A DNA stretch of 64,000 nucleotides from Iodobacter violaceini (lineage in GTDB: Bacteria > Pseudomonadota > Gammaproteobacteria > Burkholderiales > Chitinibacteraceae): assembly GCF_011601265.1 (NCBI RefSeq), contig NZ_JAAOLX010000004.1:186001-250000 (forward strand). Direction: 5' to 3'. Positions within the stretch are counted from its first letter, which is position 1. Every line of letters begins with the position of its first letter. The notes below the pieces were generated by a model. That model worked only from the letters and a program-made list of their open reading frames with translations. It did no database searches and was not told the origin of the DNA. Shown here piece after piece: positions 59,135 through 64,000 of the stretch. The position numbers and the translations under genes were made by a program.

Positions 59135-61663
59135 TTATTTAAATGAGTATTGAGCACCAACAGAGAAGAAACGACCGCGCACGTTGTACAGTTCTGCGAA
59201 GCCCATTTGTGAATGGGTATTCGTTTCTACATTGCGCAAGCTAAACGGAGGCATATTGTCAAATACGTTTTTCACACCCGCATCCAGCTTCAGACCTTTA
59301 AAACCTGTGTAGGTCACAGAAAGATCTGTTTCAGTATAACTAGGCACTGTAGGGACCCCTGCTGGTACTTTCAGCGTGTCTGTTTCACGAATGTCAGTAT
59401 CTAAGAAATCACCTGTAGTACGTACTGCTAATGCACTAGACCACGCACCAAAATCAGCCTCAGCACGGAAAGTATTGCGCCAAATTGGTGACGCATAAAT
59501 TCCCTTCAGATTTTCCCACTCACCAGAAGCCTTGGTCTGGCGCTGTTCCAGGTAATAAGTTGCTGAGTCACTGAATGTGTAGGTTCCAAACGAAGTTGGG
59601 AAACGTAAGCGACCTTCGACATCAATTCCTGACGACTCAAACTTACTAATATTTTGCAGGTTCGTAAATACAAGTAAGCGACCATCCTTATCATGGCCAA
59701 TCTTCTTTGCTTGTAACGCCTCTAAAACCGATGGCTTCCCAATCGTGTCATCTTTTTGAATCTTCCACCAATCAACAGAGCCTGAGAAAATGCCAACATC
59801 AGCAACAACACCGACGTTGAAAGATGTCCCAGTTTCAGGAGTCAGATTCTTATTACTACCGCTTACTTCATATGCTGTAATCGCGCAGTTAGCTACCTCA
59901 CCAAGAGCCAAACATTCATCTGCAGTTTTGATATCCATTGCGCCTTGATCCACGCCGCCATTTAATTGCTTAAGCGTTGGCATGCGGAAGCTTTTTGCGT
60001 ACGAAGCACGCAATAAAAGCTCTTTGAGCGGCTGGAATCGAATAGAAACTTTTGGTGACGCCTTAGACTCCGACGAAGAGTTCTCTGATGAATAAGAGTC
60101 GTAACGAACGGCCCCCTGCACCTCTAAAGTGCTATGAACAGGCAAAGAAATTTCTGCGAAAAGCGCTTTATTATCTCTGCTTGCGTCTACTCCAGCTTGT
60201 GCGATGCCCCCTACAACAAGACCAGCCTGTGTCAATGCATCAGGCGTATCTTTTAAAACCTCTTTCGTGTACGAAGCCCCCACGGCAAATGCCACTTTCC
60301 CACCCGGCAAAGCTAAAGGAGTTTCACCACTAATTTTACTATCCACAAAATAGAGAGCATTACTTGCGTCACGCGTTGCCTTGACTTTTAAGCTCTCCAC
60401 TAAGGCGGGGTTATTAGTTGTAACTGTTGCATCGATCAAACCATTACTAAGTGCGTCATCCCACTTATTTGCATCAAAATAATTACTATTCAGGCTATAA
60501 ACCTGGCTCAAACCATGACCAGCAGCCACACTCCAATCAAAGCCCGCAACCGACCCTTCCAAGCCCATGACAAACTGGCTTAATGAAGCCTGGCGATCTG
60601 TAATCCGCGGACCGCCTTGCATAAAGCGTCCGGCATAACTACTGCCATCTGGCAGCTTAAAGAAATCTGGAACAGGGTGAGCTTCAAAATGGTCAGTACT
60701 TGTTGAGTAAAAACCCTGGATATAGGCTGTAGTCGTGTCAGAAACACGCAAACGAGCCACTCCCATACCACTCATTCGATCCGCGCCATTAAATGACGTT
60801 AACAGGCTCGAACCAAAGTCATACCGGCAACGACCATCTACCAGTAAATCAGCCGGACAAGGCTTGACTTGTTCGCCAGTAAAGCGTCCTTTTGAATCCA
60901 GTTTATTACCATATGGCGAGTATGAACTGCGGCCATCCGGCCCGCCAAAACGACGGAAGTCTGCACTCTTAGTTAAATCACGATCAGCACGATAAATAGG
61001 GTCGCGCTTAAAAACATCAAAACTGGCAAGTACATTAAATCCATCTTCTTCGTAATCACCAAAACCAGCACTCATCCCTACGCTGGTTTCATTTGCATCA
61101 CCGCGACTTGAAATCCCAGTTTTGGCACGAAGATCGCCACCCTGATAATTTTTCTTGGTAATAAAGTTAATTACACCAGCTACAGCATCAGCGCCGTAAA
61201 TTGCTGAGCCCCCATCTTTTAGAATTTCAACACGCTCAATTGCGCTCAGTGGAATCAAATTAATATCAACAGCAGCACCTGAGCCTGAGCCATCCGCCAT
61301 TGCATTTACAGGTAAGCGCCGACCGTTAAGAAGCACCAGTAAGTCGGTTTCACCCAAACCCCGCATTTTGGCGTTTGCACCACCAGAACCGCTAGGACTG
61401 TTACTTGAGATCTCCCCTTGGTCAAAAGTATCAAGTGAAGAAACGCTTTTCAGCAACTCGTTAACAGTTGTTGCACCCGTTTTTTCAATCTGCTTACGCG
61501 AAATTGTTTCAACCGGTGCTGCACCTTCTTTTTGAACGCGCTTAATGCTCGAGCCCGTTATCTCGACGCGCTCAACTTTATTTACTTTTTCTTCAGCATG
61601 AGCACTGATCGCCGCACCGGCACCGATTAAAGCGATCGCAACCGCTAGTTGTTTCATCCGCAT
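59135..61663 (-). CDS. TonB-dependent outer-membrane receptor (non-siderophore type)
   Basis: 842-residue receptor. The ATG at 61663 sits behind GGGGG and gives a clean signal peptide (MRMKQLAVAIALIGAGAAIS, cut near SAHAEE). The N-terminus VERVEITGSSIKRVQKEGA followed by PVETISRKQIEKTGATTVNELLKS, and plug phrases MRGLGETDLLVLLNGRRLPVN and AIERVEILKDGGSAIYGADAVAGVINFITKK, are typical of the large group of receptors for peptides or polymers, not of siderophore receptors. The barrel ends VGAQYSFK. It stands upstream of tonB-exbB-exbD-exbD, an exported peptidase and a peptide ABC importer, so a peptide-like ligand is inferred. Confidence 0.92.
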   Translation of the reverse strand: MRMKQLAVAIALIGAGAAISAHAEEKVNKVERVEITGSSIKRVQKEGAAPVETISRKQIEKTGATTVNELLKSVSSLDTFDQGEISSNSPSGSGGANAKMRGLGETDLLVLLNGRRLPVNAMADGSGSGAAVDINLIPLSAIERVEILKDGGSAIYGADAVAGVINFITKKNYQGGDLRAKTGISSRGDANETSVGMSAGFGDYEEDGFNVLASFDVFKRDPIYRADRDLTKSADFRRFGGPDGRSSYSPYGNKLDSKGRFTGEQVKPCPADLLVDGRCRYDFGSSLLTSFNGADRMSGMGVARLRVSDTTTAYIQGFYSTSTDHFEAHPVPDFFKLPDGSSYAGRFMQGGPRITDRQASLSQFVMGLEGSVAGFDWSVAAGHGLSQVYSLNSNYFDANKWDDALSNGLIDATVTTNNPALVESLKVKATRDASNALYFVDSKISGETPLALPGGKVAFAVGASYTKEVLKDTPDALTQAGLVVGGIAQAGVDASRDNKALFAEISLPVHSTLEVQGAVRYDSYSSENSSSESKASPKVSIRFQPLKELLLRASYAKSFRMPTLKQLNGGVDQGAMDIKTADECLALGEVANCAITAYEVSGSNKNLTPETGTSFNVGVVADVGIFSGSVDWWKIQKDDTIGKPSVLEALQAKKIGHDKDGRLLVFTNLQNISKFESSGIDVEGRLRFPTSFGTYTFSDSATYYLEQRQTKASGEWENLKGIYASPIWRNTFRAEADFGAWSSALAVRTTGDFLDTDIRETDTLKVPAGVPTVPSYTETDLSVTYTGFKGLKLDAGVKNVFDNMPPFSLRNVETNTHSQMGFAELYNVRGRFFSVGAQYSFK

Positions 61664-62452
61664 GAAAGCCCCCTGATATTTAGACTTACAAATGCTCACT
61701 AAAAAGTGAGATCCCTCGCTCTGCATTGCCGCTGTCTTTTTGTCCGCGGCTTTCGCTAAGTAAAAATTACCATAGGCGAATAATGCGAATGTAACGATAT
61801 GTAACCAAATCAGAGCAGCGGGTGGCGGGGTTTAAAACAGATATTTTTTGAACGGGCTTGATGCAAATCAAGAATTAGGCGGCAAGCTAGGGATAATCCC
61901 AACTTGAGTGACTTTCAAGAAAAAACGCGGTGGTTTTATTTTTTATGAAAACGAGATGGCAATACAACAAAATACTTATATCAATAAAATCAATAAGATA
62001 GACCAACAATCTTTCAGAATTTGTACGCTGCTTCTTTTTAAGTAAAAGTTAATTGTAAGCGAAAGATACAAGTACCACTCATCAATAATGCCCCCAAGGC
62101 TCTTATTCAAAAGAAAATGCAAACATTTTTATGCTTTTTTTATAGGGAGACTTGTACTATTACCGTGCTTTCCCTGGTAAAAAGTGGATGAAAAAACCCA
62201 AGAATTCATATTTTATTGTCATTATTTATTTATACATTTATGCATCACTATCATCACATTTGAGTGATATCTACCACACTATTTACTTATTGCACCGCAC
62301 AATAAAAGTAACACGAAATATTCGTGTAATATTTAATGCTAAATGATTACAAAAAACGCCGTTTCATCGCAATGTAAGCGGGCTTGCCCTACTTTACCAA
62401 TGACCCAAGAGCCGATAAGGTTTGCGCTTCCCCCTTTACGTCAGGTTTATTT
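61664..62452. other. Long AT-rich divergent intergenic region
   Basis: 789 bases between the receptor and the crotonase-family gene. Apart from the FNR-type box at 61858-61871 I see no gene or stable hairpin. A 64-codon frame at 62152-62346 has hydrophobic, low-complexity composition, no ribosome site and is not supported. Confidence 0.55.
61858..61871. promoter_or_regulatory. Perfect FNR/ANR-type box
   Basis: TTGAT-GCAA-ATCAA matches the FNR consensus TTGAT-N4-ATCAA exactly. It lies 195 bases upstream of the TonB-dependent receptor start. If it acts at the usual -41.5 position, the receptor transcript would begin near 61823. Confidence 0.55.
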
Positions 62453-63148
62453 ATGAGCCCAGTTCTTTCTTATCAATTAGAAAATGGCATCGCGACGCTT
62501 TGTTTAAGCAATGGCAAAGTGAATGCAATTTCTATGGATGTTATTGATGCATTTAACCGTGCCCTTGATCAGGCGGAGCTAGATCAGGCTGTTGTCATGA
62601 TTACGTCCGGACCGGGTGTTTTATCTGCAGGCTATGATCTGAAAGTCATGACTTCGGGTTTAGACCATGCGCTGCCACTGGTCACTGCAGGATCCAAACT
62701 AAGCCGCCGTCTGCTGTCTCACCCCTACCCGGTTATTGTGGCGTGTCCTGGCCATGCCATTGCCAAGGGCGCATTTTTATTGTTGTCTGCTGATTATCGG
62801 ATTGGTGTGGCTGGCCCGTTCAGTATTGGCCTGAATGAAGTACAAATTGGGATGACCATGCCCTACGCGGGCATCGCAATTGCGCGCAATCGCTTAAGCC
62901 CGGCAGCTTTTGAGCGCTCTGTCATTAATGGGGAAATGTTTAATCCGCAAGGTGCGGTGGATGCAGGGTTTTTAGATTTATTGGTTGAGCCGGAAGCGCT
63001 CGCAAGCAGCGCACTGGCCGCAGCAGAATCTTTAAAGAAAATCAGCATGAAGGCGCACAGAAATACCAAGCTAAAAGTACGCCATGACTTTTTAGCCGCC
63101 TTAGATAAAGCTATTGAGCAGGATAAAGAAACCCTGAGTCTTGATTAA
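62453..63148 (+). CDS. Crotonase/enoyl-CoA hydratase family protein
   Basis: 231-residue cytosolic crotonase-fold protein, somewhat short for the family. The ATG at 62453 (MSPVLSYQLENGIATLCLSN) has an AGG site. Features are NGKVNAISMDVIDAFN, the oxyanion-hole region VLSAGYDLKVM (about 61-71) and FSIGLNEVQIGMTMPYAGI (about 124-142). The second catalytic Glu is present in NEVQIG. The first, expected in a GG-x-x-E segment, is missing: the sequence there reads AKGAFLLLSADY. It may therefore not be a classical hydratase. It stands alone and ends in a strong terminator. Confidence 0.85.
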   Translation: MSPVLSYQLENGIATLCLSNGKVNAISMDVIDAFNRALDQAELDQAVVMITSGPGVLSAGYDLKVMTSGLDHALPLVTAGSKLSRRLLSHPYPVIVACPGHAIAKGAFLLLSADYRIGVAGPFSIGLNEVQIGMTMPYAGIAIARNRLSPAAFERSVINGEMFNPQGAVDAGFLDLLVEPEALASSALAAAESLKKISMKAHRNTKLKVRHDFLAALDKAIEQDKETLSLD

Positions 63149-63158
63149 AAGGCTTGGT

Positions 63159-63187
63159 GGCAAAAAACGCAGCCCGCGTTTTTTGCC
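63159..63187. terminator. Bidirectional terminator after the crotonase gene
   Basis: GGCAAAAAACGC pairs perfectly with GCGTTTTTTGCC around a 5-base loop, 10 bases after the stop. It separates two convergent genes and can serve both. Confidence 0.88.
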
Positions 63188-63225
63188 TGCCTCTGCAAAA
63201 TGCGCCTGAGTTTCAGACCCACCTG

Positions 63226-63699
63226 CTAGCCAGTCCAGCGCTCACCTAACTGAGCGCGCTTATACCAGGCAAGCAAACCAGCCACTTTACTCCCGCCATC
63301 CAAAGGCCCCCAAGGTGCAAAGTCTTGCTCAGCAATCGGCATATAAGGCCCATGCTTCACCTCAAAAATCACCCCGCCCTGATCCAAAGACAATACAGCG
63401 TGCCATACACCCGCCGGTGTTTCCAATACAGCTGCATCCTCCCCCAGAATCTGGCGGGCAATCACTTCGCCGGCATCATTAAAATGCAGTACCAGAAATC
63501 TTCCGGCCAGAGGATAAAGCAGCTCCCATGTATGCGGATGCCTGTGAGGACGCACCAGCGTATCTGGCTCCATAGCAATGGCAAGGCGCTGTATCGGATC
63601 AGCCAGCTCCTCATGCAGATTATGATTTGCACGGCGGCGGGCAGATGCCTGCGCTTTGCCAGCCAGGCTTGTAAGATCAGCCGGAGTTATTTTTTTCAT
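63226..63699 (-). CDS. WbuC family cupin-fold metalloprotein
   Basis: 157-residue cupin matching the WbuC family. Metal ligands are visible in LVRPHRHPHTWELLYPLAGRF (His-x-His plus Glu, about residues 50-70) and the second cupin His in TPAGVWHAVLS (about 103). The C-terminal KHGPYMPIAEQDFAPW is also characteristic. WbuC proteins occur in O-antigen and exopolysaccharide clusters, but no such genes are seen here and function is unknown. It starts 6 bases after the upstream S4 gene stop on the same strand, so both are probably cotranscribed. Confidence 0.88.
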   Translation of the reverse strand: MKKITPADLTSLAGKAQASARRRANHNLHEELADPIQRLAIAMEPDTLVRPHRHPHTWELLYPLAGRFLVLHFNDAGEVIARQILGEDAAVLETPAGVWHAVLSLDQGGVIFEVKHGPYMPIAEQDFAPWGPLDGGSKVAGLLAWYKRAQLGERWTG

Positions 63700-63705
63700 G
63701 CTGAT

Positions 63706-63933
63706 TTACTCTGCCGCAGCCACAACACGGATTAATACGGATTCACCTACTTGCACAATCTGCCCGGCACGAATTTTGCAGGCTTTGCGCAGCTCCTGAT
63801 GCCCGTCAACCTGCACATCACCCGAGGCAACAATCTGCTTACCCTGGCCGCCAGAGCTGGCCACATTCGTAATTTTCAGCAAATTATGCAGCTCAATAAA
63901 TTCATTACTGAGTTCAACTTCAAATTCTTGCAT
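63706..63933 (-). CDS. Small S4-domain RNA-binding protein (YbcJ-like)
   Basis: 75-residue protein made almost entirely of an S4 RNA-binding fold: FIELHNLLKITNVASSGGQGKQIVASGDVQVDGHQELRKACKIRAGQIVQVG. The GGQGK and VxVDG motifs are those of YbcJ/YaaA-type proteins. The start at 63933 (MQEFEVELSNEFIELHNLLK) has an AAGAGA site. The exact role, probably ribosome-linked, is not established. The remaining 67 bases to the window end show only its upstream region. Confidence 0.9.
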   Translation of the reverse strand: MQEFEVELSNEFIELHNLLKITNVASSGGQGKQIVASGDVQVDGHQELRKACKIRAGQIVQVGESVLIRVVAAAE

Positions 63934-64000
63934 TTCAATTTCTCTTTTCAATACTTCAAATAAGGGCCGGATGATACCAGCTTCTCCGGCTCACGAAAAA

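Noticed and set aside
62152-62346. 64-codon frame in the long spacer before the crotonase gene
   Set aside because: Low-complexity Ile/Tyr-rich translation typical of AT-rich non-coding DNA, and no ribosome site.
1-64000. CRISPR arrays, tRNA/rRNA genes, integrases, prophage or intact insertion sequences
   Set aside because: No regularly spaced direct repeats, no cloverleaf-like sequences with CCA ends that I could recognise, and no transposase or integrase among the translated frames.

Overview
The window reads as chromosomal DNA of a Gram-negative betaproteobacterium. The best fit is order Neisseriales, family Chromobacteriaceae, possibly an Iodobacter-like genus. This rests on gene content and recognisable neighbourhoods (fmdB-DUF502-aspS, dapA-bamC, yhdP-nitrilase-tldD, glnE) and on moderate GC with AT-rich intergenic stretches. 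It was judged by eye, without a database search. I see no rRNA, tRNA, CRISPR array, integrase or intact insertion sequence.

Layout: 1-4909 is a sugar ABC transporter (permease cut by the window edge, plus binding protein) preceded by a FixJ-type two-component system. 5206-16373 holds housekeeping genes: a BI-1/YccA membrane protein, a 3-hydroxyisobutyryl-CoA hydrolase-like protein, tldD, a nitrilase-family amidase, yhdP and, divergently, glnE. 16438-19843 has a small cysteine-containing protein and the fmdB-DUF502-aspS run. 19953-24839 is an iron-uptake block: piuC, a siderophore receptor and tonB-exbB-exbD with a Fur-like box on the tonB start codon. 25103-32761 has a LysE-type exporter, a multi-PAS diguanylate cyclase, dapA, bamC, a small zinc-ribbon protein and srkA. 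33289-40636 is an N-acetylgalactosamine/galactosamine (aga) catabolic cluster: DeoR regulator, GatZ/KbaZ subunit, AgaS, a mannose-family PTS (IIB, IIC, IID, IIA) and a NagA-type deacetylase. 41090-48365 is mixed: CreA, a Gfo/Idh/MocA oxidoreductase, a FemAB/DUF482 protein, a cytochrome c' lipoprotein, a PhoD-like phosphatase and a lone ABC binding protein.

48536-61663, all on the minus strand, looks like a complete envelope-spanning peptide uptake route. It has an outer-membrane TonB-dependent receptor, a second TonB-ExbB-ExbD-ExbD motor, an exported M3 peptidase, an oligopeptide-binding protein, two permeases and a fused double ATPase. A perfect FNR/ANR-type box lies upstream of the receptor. 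The window ends with a crotonase-family protein, a WbuC-type cupin and an S4 RNA-binding protein.

The most unusual non-coding signal is a family of four dispersed intergenic repeats (31411-31642, 32873-33109, 37088-37255, 44801-45050). Each carries the same two hairpins, and the stems differ between copies by compensatory base-pair changes. A second family consists of short imperfect palindromes with inverted ends (7065-7185, 8809-8906, 37311-37368).
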